From NCBI RefSeq assembly GCF_900100295.1, contig NZ_FNEV01000004.1, forward strand, positions 62,001 to 126,000: 64,000 nucleotides of DNA, written 5' to 3'. This DNA comes from Salimicrobium halophilum. GTDB lineage: Bacteria; Bacillota; Bacilli; Bacillales; Halobacillaceae. Under the pieces are notes generated by a model. It had not been told where the DNA came from, did not search any database, and saw only the letters and a program-made list of their open reading frames with translations. Both the position numbers and the translations under genes were made by a program. Below, one piece after another: positions 15,761 to 23,955 of this stretch. Positions within the stretch are counted from its first letter, which is position 1. Each line of letters begins with the position of its first letter.

Positions 15761-17992
15761 TTATTTTTCTTCTCTTACATATACTTGGTCATCTTTCGTT
15801 TTGGAGATTTTCGCAGGCCAGAAGGAGTATCTTCCTAACACCTTCGTAATCGCCGGGACAAGGAACGGACGGACAACGAATGTGTCAATGAGGACACCGA
15901 CTGCTGTAACCGTACCGAACTGGACGAGTACCTGCAGCGGCAAGACGGCAAGTACAGCGAACGTTCCTGCCAAGATCAGCCCGGCAGATGTGATTACACT
16001 GCTGGTACTGCTCACCCCATCACTGATCGCTTCATCAAGTTTCATGTGCTCCCTATTTTTCCAAATGCTCGAGATCATGAAAATGTTGTAGTCATTCCCG
16101 AGAGCAACCAGGAATACGAAAGAATAAAGCGGGATCAGCCCTTGCATCGCGGAGGCTCCCATAAAGTAATGGATGATGATCCAGCCGAGACCGAGCGCCG
16201 ACAGATAGGATAAACCGACTGTCAGCAGCAGGTAGCCCATCGCAACGACGGATTTCAAGTAAGAAACAAGAATCAAGGCGATGATTACGAGAACAACCGG
16301 TATGATAAGGTTCTGGTCACTGCTTGTCACCTGCTCCGTATCATAGAGACCGGCCGTCTCCCCGTTAATCCATACCTGATCTTCAGGATTCTCGACTCCT
16401 GCTTCCTCAAGCCACCCTTCTACTTCATTTTTCAACTCCGGAACAAAATTAACCGCTTCTTCGGAGTAAGGGTCGATGGATAGAGTCACGCTGTACTGCT
16501 TGTAGCTCGCATCCTCCTCCCCTGTTTCCGGTTCTCCGACACTTTCTACGTTATCAAGCGAAGCAATGTCTTCCTGCAAAGATACGTCTTCCTCCGTCTT
16601 CACGAGAACCTGGGCCGGAGCAACCTCCCCGTCCGGATAATGCTCGCCGATAATGGAGAAACCTTCACGGGACGGCATATCTTCCGGAAAAGAATCGAAC
16701 ACTCCGTACGTATAGTTGATCCGAGGGACGAATAATGCAAGAATCCCGAGAACGACGACGGTGACAACGATAATTGTCCAAGGCTTGCGGACGGTGATAT
16801 TCCCTGTCCACTTACTGAAACGACTTCTCGTTTTCGGTCGTCTCACTTTTTTACCTTTCTTGGACTCGAGTTCTTTGATCATACTTTCCGTTCTAGGAAT
16901 AAACGGGAAGAATGCAGCCCGGCCGATCAAAGCGAGAATAGCCGGAAGCAGTGTCAATACAGCGATCGCCATAATGATGATGGCTACACTGAACGGTACG
17001 GCGAACCGATCATAGGAAGCGTATTGCGCAAGCACCAATGTAAACAGACCTACAGCTGTAGTAAGTGCACTGATCACGATGGCACCGCCGGAATGAGCAA
17101 TCGCTTTTGTAATCGCTTTGTATTTGTTCGGCTCCATCAACAGTTCATCCCGGTATCTGGTAATGAGGAACAGACAATAATCCGTCCCTGCCCCGAACAG
17201 GAGAACCGTCATAATCGAAGCGGCCTGGGAATCAACGACGATCCATCCCTGATCGGCGAAGAAACCGAGGAGCGGACTGATGATACCATAGGCGAACCCT
17301 ACCGCTACAAGCGGCACCACAGCAAGAATCGGTGAACGGTATAGGATAACGAGTAAAAATAGCACTAGCAGAACAGTAGCTATCAGCAGCGTTACATCTG
17401 CATTACTGAAAAGCTCTGTTGAGTCCACCTGAATCCCTACGGCTCCCGTATAACGGACATGCATCCCGTCTTCAGATAGATCCGTATCAAAATAATTCTC
17501 CCCGGTGACTTCCGTAATACGTTCCTGCACAGTAGCGAGCACCGGCTGAAGGTCTTCCGCGTTCGCCTCTGTACTGAAAAATACCGGTGTGGTCAGTGCT
17601 TCTTCATCTTCAGAAGCGGATTCAAGCAATGCCTGTGGCGGCAGTTCCGCAAATGGAGGTATCATAGACTGGTACTCCAGAGGGTCCTCTTCGAGATTGC
17701 TGTAGAACTCCTGGATATCAGCGAGATCCTCCTGTTCAAGCCCTCCGTCTCTATGCCAGACAAGTAACAGTGGAACTCCTGCATCATTCGGAAATTGTTC
17801 ATCCGCTATATTCGATGCTTCCACCGACATGGCATCTTCCGGCAGTAGCTGACTGCCACCGGTCGTTTCATCATTCACCTGCGGCCATATCACCGATACG
17901 ACGGCGACGATGGCCACCCATATAAGAAGTGTCACCCATCTCGTTTTGGAGGCGGCAACGAAATTCCCCCAGTTCTTCCATACATTTCTCAT
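15761..17992 (-). CDS. MMPL/RND family transporter
   Basis: 743 residues from the ATG at 17992 (preceded by GGGTGAAGAG); an in-frame GTG lies 12 bp upstream. Two repeats, each with one membrane helix, a large outer domain and five more helices (12 in total). Conserved MMPL segments include ASIMTVLLFGAGTDYCLFL and FVFLVALGNDYNIFM, with buried charged residues for proton coupling. Related to Bacillus YdfJ. It probably exports lipids or drugs. The TetR gene next door, transcribed divergently, is the likely regulator. Confidence 0.9.
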   Translation of the reverse strand: MRNVWKNWGNFVAASKTRWVTLLIWVAIVAVVSVIWPQVNDETTGGSQLLPEDAMSVEASNIADEQFPNDAGVPLLLVWHRDGGLEQEDLADIQEFYSNLEEDPLEYQSMIPPFAELPPQALLESASEDEEALTTPVFFSTEANAEDLQPVLATVQERITEVTGENYFDTDLSEDGMHVRYTGAVGIQVDSTELFSNADVTLLIATVLLVLFLLVILYRSPILAVVPLVAVGFAYGIISPLLGFFADQGWIVVDSQAASIMTVLLFGAGTDYCLFLITRYRDELLMEPNKYKAITKAIAHSGGAIVISALTTAVGLFTLVLAQYASYDRFAVPFSVAIIIMAIAVLTLLPAILALIGRAAFFPFIPRTESMIKELESKKGKKVRRPKTRSRFSKWTGNITVRKPWTIIVVTVVVLGILALFVPRINYTYGVFDSFPEDMPSREGFSIIGEHYPDGEVAPAQVLVKTEEDVSLQEDIASLDNVESVGEPETGEEDASYKQYSVTLSIDPYSEEAVNFVPELKNEVEGWLEEAGVENPEDQVWINGETAGLYDTEQVTSSDQNLIIPVVLVIIALILVSYLKSVVAMGYLLLTVGLSYLSALGLGWIIIHYFMGASAMQGLIPLYSFVFLVALGNDYNIFMISSIWKNREHMKLDEAISDGVSSTSSVITSAGLILAGTFAVLAVLPLQVLVQFGTVTAVGVLIDTFVVRPFLVPAITKVLGRYSFWPAKISKTKDDQVYVREEK

Positions 17993-18024
17993 CTCTTCAC
18001 CCACTTTGTCTATTTTTGTTTCAT

Positions 18025-18063
18025 ACTAGAATTATATATACTAGTCAGTTAATTATCTAGTCA
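18025..18063. promoter_or_regulatory. Candidate TetR operator region
   Basis: The divergent gap holds CTAGTCA at 18041-18047 and again at 18057-18063, plus a third CTAG at 18026-18029. A minus-strand TATAAT lies within. The repeated TGACTAG over a promoter suits a TetR-family operator acting on both genes. Prediction only. Confidence 0.45.
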
Positions 18064-18118
18064 TCTGATTCGTGGTACAATTAGGAAAATCGAACCGCCT
18101 CAGGAAAGGGATGAAGTT

Positions 18119-18751
18119 ATGGAGAATGGCCACAAGAAATCTCCCGGACGACCTAAAGCGTCAGAACAGAAACAACCGACCTCAGAAGCCATTTTACAAT
18201 CAGCTCAAACGCTGTTCATGGAGTACGGGTATCAGCGTGTGTCCATCGATGACGTTGCCCGCCATTGCGGAGTGACGAAAGCCACTGTCTACTATTATTA
18301 TGAAACCAAGGCGGAGCTTTTCACGAAAATGATGGAAGATATGATGGAGACGATCCGCGCACAAATGGAGAAAGTCCTGCGTGCAGATGATTCCCTTTAT
18401 GATAAACTTCTTCGCATAACAAACGCTCACCTAAAGGCGACGTTCCACATCGACATGGAAGGATTCCTACGGGAAACGAAGGCCTCTCTTTCCGAAGAAC
18501 AGCAGAAAGCGATGCAGGAAGCCGAAGATACCATGAATACGACACTTGAAGAAGCCTTCACGCGGGCAATGGACCAGGGGGAGATTCCATCCGTCCCGCT
18601 GAAGTTCGCGGTCCAGACCTATGTTACGCTTCTTCGTCTCGGAAATTATCGGGATCAGGATCACAGGCCCTTGTTTCCTTCGACGGAAGAATCGGCTGAA
18701 GCCATCGTTGACTTCTATTGGAACGGAATGTTTCCGCAATCGAAAGAATAA
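18119..18751 (+). CDS. TetR/AcrR family regulator
   Basis: 210 residues. The N-terminal HTH is SIDDVARHCGVTKATVYYYY, at about residues 41-60. The C-terminal ligand domain is variable. It is divergent from the MMPL exporter with about 125 bp between the starts, the usual layout for a repressor of an efflux gene. The inducing compound is unknown. Confidence 0.9.
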   Translation: MENGHKKSPGRPKASEQKQPTSEAILQSAQTLFMEYGYQRVSIDDVARHCGVTKATVYYYYETKAELFTKMMEDMMETIRAQMEKVLRADDSLYDKLLRITNAHLKATFHIDMEGFLRETKASLSEEQQKAMQEAEDTMNTTLEEAFTRAMDQGEIPSVPLKFAVQTYVTLLRLGNYRDQDHRPLFPSTEESAEAIVDFYWNGMFPQSKE

Positions 18752-18783
18752 TATAAGATTACCCTTTTCCCCCATTATTAAAA

Positions 18784-18815
18784 CAGGCATCCTCACAAGG
18801 AGGACGCCTGTTTTT
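18784..18815. terminator. Bidirectional terminator, TetR gene and bioY
   Basis: CAGGCATCCTC / GGAGGACGCCTG stem with loop ACAA and TTTTTG on the plus strand; AAAACAG provides T's on the minus strand. It overlaps the last codons of bioY. Confidence 0.8.
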
Positions 18816-19383
18816 GTCTTAATCTCGTATTTTTCAGGAAGGAACCTTCCAGGCGGGTGGCTGCTACTGCAGCTACGAATGCAAGGGCCCCGTCTTTCAC
18901 AAGGAAAGGAATCATGCTGGCCCAGGCAGTTGTGTAGCTGATGCCTGCACCCTCGCCAACCCACAGAGACAAAGCTGCATACATCCACGTCACACCGATG
19001 ACGTAATTGACAGCAAGACCTGCGAAGGAAGCTGTGACATACATCGGAAATTCACGGCGATTCTCAGCGATTTTACCCGCCACAAAAGCGATTCCCATAA
19101 AAGAAAGAATGAATCCGAACGTCGGGTCAATGAACGTCCCCATACCTCCTTTGAAGCCTGCGAATATAGGTACGCCGATCAACCCGATGACCATATAGAC
19201 GAACATTGCGAACACTCCTCGCCTGCTCCCGAGAATCAAGCCTGCCAAAATAGCGACGAATGTCTGCAGTGTAAGCGGTACGCCCAGCACCGATAAGAAC
19301 GGAGCGACCGCTGTTATGTTGGCCCCGATAGCCATAAGAGCCACAAACATCGCACCGATGGTAATATCATATGTACGTTCCAT
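18793..19383 (-). CDS. bioY: Biotin transporter BioY
   Basis: 196 residues, six membrane helices. The BioY pattern is clear: VPLTLQTFVAILAGLILGSRR-type segments, GGMGTFIDPTFGFILSF, and a C-terminal KDGALAFVAA. It is the substrate-binding S-component of an ECF transporter or a solitary biotin importer. Two BirA boxes upstream show biotin control. Single gene. Confidence 0.95.
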   Translation of the reverse strand: MERTYDITIGAMFVALMAIGANITAVAPFLSVLGVPLTLQTFVAILAGLILGSRRGVFAMFVYMVIGLIGVPIFAGFKGGMGTFIDPTFGFILSFMGIAFVAGKIAENRREFPMYVTASFAGLAVNYVIGVTWMYAALSLWVGEGAGISYTTAWASMIPFLVKDGALAFVAAVAATRLEGSFLKNTRLRQKQASSL

Positions 19384-19384
19384 G

Positions 19385-19416
19385 TGTTAACCCTCCTTCA
19401 TCTTATAGGTTAACTT
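19385..19416 (-). promoter_or_regulatory. BirA box 1 upstream of bioY
   Basis: TGTTAACC, 15 bp, GGTTAACT: the split palindrome recognised by the BirA repressor of Firmicutes (TTGTTAACC-15-GGTTAACAA). It spans the region between the -10 box and the start codon, including the RBS. Confidence 0.85.
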
Positions 19417-19441
19417 TAATAAAAGCGGCCATATGTGTCAA
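19413..19441 (-). promoter_or_regulatory. bioY promoter
   Basis: Minus strand TTGACA, 17-bp spacer, TAAAGT. The -35 box lies inside BirA box 2 and the -10 box abuts box 1. Confidence 0.7.
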
Positions 19442-19466
19442 CCTCACTTTACCAAAAAAGGTTGAC
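19437..19466 (-). promoter_or_regulatory. BirA box 2 upstream of bioY
   Basis: GTCAACC, 16 bp, GGTTGAC: a second split palindrome of the same form, covering the -35 box and ending at the stop codon of the helicase gene. Confidence 0.65.
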
Positions 19467-21710
19467 TCACCTCGGTTGCCATTCGTCCGGCAACAGCTGC
19501 TGATAGAGAGGGGTCTTGAAACGATCGTCGATAAACTGAATCACCCCGTGGTCCTCTTCGGAACGGATCAACCTTCCCCCGGCCTGGAGCACTTTGTTCA
19601 TTCCCGGATAGACATAGGCATAGTAGTACCCATTTTTTCCCTGTTCTTTGAAATACTGTTCAATCAACTCTTTTTCAATACTCCGGGGAGGAAGGGCAAC
19701 CCCGACGATAGCTACTCCGACAAGCCGCTCCCCTTTCAGGTCCACCCCTTCCGAGAAAACGCCACCGAGCACTGCGAACCCTATGATTTCACTCTGCTCC
19801 GTGAACTGATCGAGGAACTCTTTCTTCCTTTCTTCATCCATGTTGCGTTCCTGGACGACCACCCGCTTTCCCCATTTCTTAGCATAGGCATATACAAGAT
19901 CCAGATAATGATAAGATGGGAAAAAGAAGAGATGGTTCCCCGGGTGATCCTCCGTCTGCTTCTTCAATTGATCCGCAATATGCTCCGCCGTCCGTTCCCT
20001 GTCTTTGAAACGGGTGGAAAGCGGTGTGAATACAGGCGTGATCTGTTCTTTTTTAAAAGGAGAAGGGAGACGAAGAATATAATCCTCAGGCGTCCCTCCG
20101 AGCATCTCTTTATAATAAGCGAATGGCGAAAGGGTCGCGGAGAAATAGACGGCGAACCGGTACGCTTTTGTAACGTTCCTCACGACGACGCTCGGATTCA
20201 GACAGTAAAGCTTCAACTCCTCCCCCTGTTTCCCAAGATAAACGAAATGATCGTCTTTCAATTCAAGCATATTCAGGAAATGCTGAGCGACGAAATATGC
20301 GTTCATCACGTCATCTTCCTGTTCTTCAGGGGGAAGGTCGCGCAAATATGCTTCCATTTCTTCCACGAACGCTTCAAGCCTCTCTTCTAACAGGCCGGGG
20401 ATGTCGTCGGTCGAAAATTCTCTCCCGTGCTCCTGGAAAAGAGTCGAGATATCCGATTGGATCGAATCCGCCAATTTCTTGATATAGTCTGACGTGACCA
20501 GAGTAGAAACGGCTTCGAACTCGCTTGATACGAGAGAAGCGGAGTACATATCCCTCGCTCTCTCCACCAGGTTGTGCGCTTCATCAACAAGCAGCCCCAT
20601 TTTTTTCGTCCGGTCCCGGGAGAGGCGTTTCAAGGCAACTCTCGGATCATAGATGTAGTTGTAATCCCCGATGGTTACATCAGCGGCATACGTAAGATCG
20701 AGGGAGAATTCGAACGGACAGACCGTATGTTTCCTGGCGTATGCCTCAATAACTTCACGGGAAAGCAGCGGTTCTTCTGTCAATATGTCAACGAGCGCTC
20801 CATTGATACGATCGTAATACCCATCAGCAAATTGGCAATACTCAGGCTGACAAATCGTCTCTTCCTGGAAACATATCTTTTCCTTTGCGGTCAGCGTCAC
20901 GGAAGTAAGAGACAGGCCCTCCTTCTGCATAAGACCGATCGCTTCTTCCGCCGTTTCCCTCGTCGTCGTCTTGGCCGTCGCGTAGTACAGCTGATCAAGA
21001 GACTCTCCTCCAAGTGCTTTGATTCCCGGAAACAGGGAAGAAATCGTTTTTCCGATGCCGGTCGGTGCCTGTGCGAAAAGGGTTCTCCCTTCTGTAGCTG
21101 TTCGATACACGCTTCCTGCAAAAGTACGCTGTCCCTCCCGGTAAGAAGGGAAAGGGAAACCGAGATCAGGAACCGTCTTTTCCCTCTGTTCGCGCATACG
21201 AAGAAGGATAGACGCATAAGGTGTATAAGCATTTACCATGTAAGCGACTTCTTCTTCGAGCTGAGTGACAGACAGATAGCGGCGGTAGCGCTCTTTCTGT
21301 TTGGACGTTTTCTGGACGTATGTCAGTTGTACGTGCATCCCTGGCAGGTCCTCTTGTTTACAATATAGAAACGCATACCCGTAAGCCTGACCCCAATGCT
21401 CCGGGAAGCGGTCTTCCTCAAGCTCCTCGACCTCAAGCGCTGTCGACTTGATCTCATCGATGACAGGACCATCCTCTTCAAACAAAACACCGTCACAGCG
21501 GCCATGGATATGAAAATGAGCCTCCGACGTTTCATATACGTATTCAAGATACACTTCTCTCTCTTCTGTATCTTTGTATTCTTTCTGAACCTCCTGGTGA
21601 ATCGCCGTCCCTTCCGTCAATGCTTTCCGGGAGCGGAACCTCTCATCGATATCACCGCGTCTATGAGCATACTCCGCAAGTTCCCGAACAGAAATTTTCA
21701 CCGATTCCAT
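19467..21710 (-). CDS. PD-(D/E)XK nuclease - XPD/DinG-type helicase fusion
   Basis: 747 residues. Residues 1-190 look like a Cas4/RecB-type PD-(D/E)XK nuclease: His38, Asp73 (GRCDGV), Glu86 and Lys88 (DEIKS), and Gln108 (GQAYGYA). A superfamily 2 helicase of the XPD/DinG type follows, with Walker A APTGIGKT at 215-222, DEAH box in LVDEAHNLVERAR, and a C-terminal block GVFSEGVDLKGERLVG. Four cysteines between motifs Ia and II (CFQEETICQPEYCQF and TVCPFEF) fit the Fe-S cluster of this group. Probable DNA repair enzyme acting 5'-3' on single strands. The usual bacilli DinG carries a DnaQ-like exonuclease instead. Monocistronic. Confidence 0.85.
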   Translation of the reverse strand: MESVKISVRELAEYAHRRGDIDERFRSRKALTEGTAIHQEVQKEYKDTEEREVYLEYVYETSEAHFHIHGRCDGVLFEEDGPVIDEIKSTALEVEELEEDRFPEHWGQAYGYAFLYCKQEDLPGMHVQLTYVQKTSKQKERYRRYLSVTQLEEEVAYMVNAYTPYASILLRMREQREKTVPDLGFPFPSYREGQRTFAGSVYRTATEGRTLFAQAPTGIGKTISSLFPGIKALGGESLDQLYYATAKTTTRETAEEAIGLMQKEGLSLTSVTLTAKEKICFQEETICQPEYCQFADGYYDRINGALVDILTEEPLLSREVIEAYARKHTVCPFEFSLDLTYAADVTIGDYNYIYDPRVALKRLSRDRTKKMGLLVDEAHNLVERARDMYSASLVSSEFEAVSTLVTSDYIKKLADSIQSDISTLFQEHGREFSTDDIPGLLEERLEAFVEEMEAYLRDLPPEEQEDDVMNAYFVAQHFLNMLELKDDHFVYLGKQGEELKLYCLNPSVVVRNVTKAYRFAVYFSATLSPFAYYKEMLGGTPEDYILRLPSPFKKEQITPVFTPLSTRFKDRERTAEHIADQLKKQTEDHPGNHLFFFPSYHYLDLVYAYAKKWGKRVVVQERNMDEERKKEFLDQFTEQSEIIGFAVLGGVFSEGVDLKGERLVGVAIVGVALPPRSIEKELIEQYFKEQGKNGYYYAYVYPGMNKVLQAGGRLIRSEEDHGVIQFIDDRFKTPLYQQLLPDEWQPR

Positions 21711-21779
21711 TCAACATCACCTTTTTTCCTTCCTGACTTTCGTATGTATATTATACACCCCGTGGAAAGTGGTATAATA

Positions 21780-22270
21780 GTAAAGGAAGTGAAGAAGCCC
21801 GTTCAGAAGTTCTAACATAAGTAGACGGCTCTGGCTTCGGATGCTTTTCTCCGAAACAGAGGTGGCTACTTATGTTACGGACTTCTGGGCTTCGCAGCTG
21901 GACTGAGTAAAGGAAGCGGAAATTTCCCGCTTAGAAGCTCTGAGCTAAGCAGACCTATCATAAGAAAGGCGTCCTTTCCTTTCTTTGATGGGGCTGCTTA
22001 GGTCACGGGCTTCTGGAAGTTGTAGCTGGACTGAGTAAAGGAAGCAGAAACTTCCCGCCTAGAAGCCCGACGTGAGCAGGCAAGAATATGAGGTGCTTTC
22101 GCACAATCTGATTATCAAAAGCATCGCATAAAAACTAATATGAAATGCTTTCACATCCTGATGAATCAGAAAGTGTCGGATAGTGATTTTTATAAGACAC
22201 TTTTCCGAATACAGATTTGAAAACTATCGCATACTAAGTGGCCTGCTCCGAGATAGATACTTGAATTTCC
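21780..22270 (+). repeat. Family 1 repeat array, copies G, H and I
   Basis: Units start with GTAAAGGAAG at 21780, 21907 and 22034 (period exactly 127 twice). G stem: AACATAAGTAG with CTACTTATGTT. H stem: GAGCTAAGCAG with CTGCTTAGGTC. Copy I has the left end (GCCTAGAAGCCCG) and the short stem GAGCAGGC / GCCTGCTC, but about 150 bp of family 2-like sequence sits between its arms. The array fills most of the 627-bp gene-free stretch before ypmR; the remainder to 22337 shows nothing else. Confidence 0.85.
22185..22236 (+). repeat. Family 2 repeat inside copy I
   Basis: TTTTTATAAGACACTTTTCC, then GAAAACTATCGCATA. The same two blocks in the same order occur near 25.04-25.09 kb (TTTTTATAAGGCGCTTTT, then GAAAACTACCTCATA). 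Confidence 0.6.
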
Positions 22271-22337
22271 CGGCTTCGCAGCAAAATGAAACGGATATTT
22301 GAAACTTCACAGAAAATAAACCATCAGGTGAGCGATT

Positions 22338-23258
22338 ATGATAAAAAAATGGACGATTATGATCATCGTTCTTCTTGCGACCCTCTCCGGTCTCTTTCTG
22401 TTATTCGGAACACCCCTTTCAGAAGAAGAACCTTCTTCACCACAGGTTTCACCCCCTGCAGAACCTGAAGAAGAAACAGCGACCTCTCCTCCTGAGAACG
22501 AGACGGACACGGAAGAAGAACCAGAAGAAGACGCAAGCTTAAGCGAAGACATAAGAGACGCATTCTCGAGTGTACTCGAAAGTGCCCGTACTCTCTTTAT
22601 ACGAAATGATCTGAATATAACCGCTATGGGTGACTCCCTTACCCAGGGTGTTGGAGATGGGACGGAAAAAGGCGGGTATATCGGAATTTTGGAAGAGTCG
22701 ATCAATCAGAACACCGAAACAGCCGCGGAAAGGGTACAGATCGATAATTTCGGCAAAAGGGGCAACCGCACCGATCAACTGTTGAAACGGATGGAACAGG
22801 AAGAAATCAAGGAATCCATTGAACAGGCGGACCTTGTCCTTATTACGATCGGTGCCAATGACGTCATGAAAGTTGTAAAAGATAACGTGGCCTCTCTCGA
22901 CTATCAGCAATTCGTAGAAGCGCAGAGCGATTATGAAGCGAATTTGCGCAAAATATTCACGAAAACCCGGGAGTTGAATCCGGATGCGGACATTTATATG
23001 CTCGGGGTCTACAATCCGTTCAATCAATATTTTAATCATATTCCGGAACTGAACCAGATCATGAGCGATTGGAACCGGATCAGCAAGCAGGTGATGACGG
23101 AGTTCACCAATATCTCCTTCATTCCGATCAGAGACATCTTCGAAAGTACGGAAGAGGATCTGCTGTGGGAAGATAATTTCCATCCGAATGAACTGGGGTA
23201 TAAACGGATAGCGGAACGCGTGTTAGAATATATAAGAGATGATATTGAAGAACAATAA
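22338..23258 (+). CDS. ypmR: SGNH/GDSL-family hydrolase, YpmR-like
   Basis: 306 residues; RBS AGGTGA. An N-terminal membrane anchor or signal (MIKKWTIMIIVLLATLSGLF) is followed by a 50-residue Pro/Glu-rich acidic linker. The SGNH catalytic domain then shows block I ITAMGDSLTQGVG with the nucleophile serine, block III TIGANDV, and block V DNFHPNELGY with Asp and His. It is likely an extracellular esterase acting on envelope lipids or polymers. The ypmS homolog follows after 16 bp, the same order as in Bacillus. Confidence 0.88.
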   Translation: MIKKWTIMIIVLLATLSGLFLLFGTPLSEEEPSSPQVSPPAEPEEETATSPPENETDTEEEPEEDASLSEDIRDAFSSVLESARTLFIRNDLNITAMGDSLTQGVGDGTEKGGYIGILEESINQNTETAAERVQIDNFGKRGNRTDQLLKRMEQEEIKESIEQADLVLITIGANDVMKVVKDNVASLDYQQFVEAQSDYEANLRKIFTKTRELNPDADIYMLGVYNPFNQYFNHIPELNQIMSDWNRISKQVMTEFTNISFIPIRDIFESTEEDLLWEDNFHPNELGYKRIAERVLEYIRDDIEEQ

Positions 23259-23274
23259 CTAGGTGGAGTTCAAT

Positions 23275-23940
23275 TTGAAACGTTTGAAGGATCTCATCAT
23301 TGATAACAAATGGAGAAGCGCGTTCTTTGGCCTTGTACTTGTGAACTTGGGCATCATCCTTTGGCTGTTGGCCCTGGTGTTCCTCCCGACCGACTACACC
23401 CTTGTGAATGTCGACCGGGAACGTACCAATACGGACGCTGAATTTACGATTGTGTCCACAAAAGATAATTTAGAGCAGCTTACTAATGAATACCTGAATG
23501 AATTATCATCCCAGACGATCTTCAACTATTCCATATCTCTGGATGAATACGTAGAATTGACCGGTAATATCCGGGCGTTCGACCAGGTCATTCCGATCAC
23601 CGTCGAACTCGAGCCCGTCGTCGAGGATAATGGCGACCTTATTCTTGAACAGCGCGGCATATCTCTTGGGAAGCTCCCTCTTCCGAGCAACAAAGTATTG
23701 GAATTCGTCAAGAAGAATTATGATCTTCCTGAGTGGGTCGTCGTGAATCCGGAAGAAGAGAACATTTATGTCGCCCTGACCCAGATGGAAACAGAGAGCA
23801 ATTTTCAGCTGGGAGTCGAACGGTTTAATTTGAAATCCGACCAGCTCGCCTTTAGAATAGCTGTACCAAAAGATAGTTTCCAACTCGCCCAGCAAGTCGT
23901 AGCGAACAACGACCTTGAGTTCAATAATGACAACAATTAA
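23275..23940 (+). CDS. ypmS: YpmS family (DUF2140) membrane-anchored protein
   Basis: 221 residues from a TTG at 23275, chosen because AGGTGGAG lies six bases before it. An in-frame GTG at 23263 would be 236 by length of 225 residues but overlaps that RBS. One N-terminal membrane helix (FGLVLVNLGIILWLLALVFL) is followed by an extracytoplasmic domain with the DUF2140 pattern, including the GISLGKLPLPSNKVLEFVKK block. Function unknown. It is cotranscribed with ypmR and probably works with it at the membrane surface. Confidence 0.82.
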   Translation: MKRLKDLIIDNKWRSAFFGLVLVNLGIILWLLALVFLPTDYTLVNVDRERTNTDAEFTIVSTKDNLEQLTNEYLNELSSQTIFNYSISLDEYVELTGNIRAFDQVIPITVELEPVVEDNGDLILEQRGISLGKLPLPSNKVLEFVKKNYDLPEWVVVNPEEENIYVALTQMETESNFQLGVERFNLKSDQLAFRIAVPKDSFQLAQQVVANNDLEFNNDNN

Positions 23941-23955
23941 AGGATGTGACCCGCA

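Noticed and set aside
19371-20390. 339-codon open frame on the plus strand
   Set aside because: It lies wholly antisense to the helicase gene, has no RBS and no recognisable domain; it reflects codon bias of the real gene.
21780-22270. Possible CRISPR array
   Set aside because: Units are 127 bp, internally palindromic and diverged; there are no short identical repeats with unique spacers and no cas genes.
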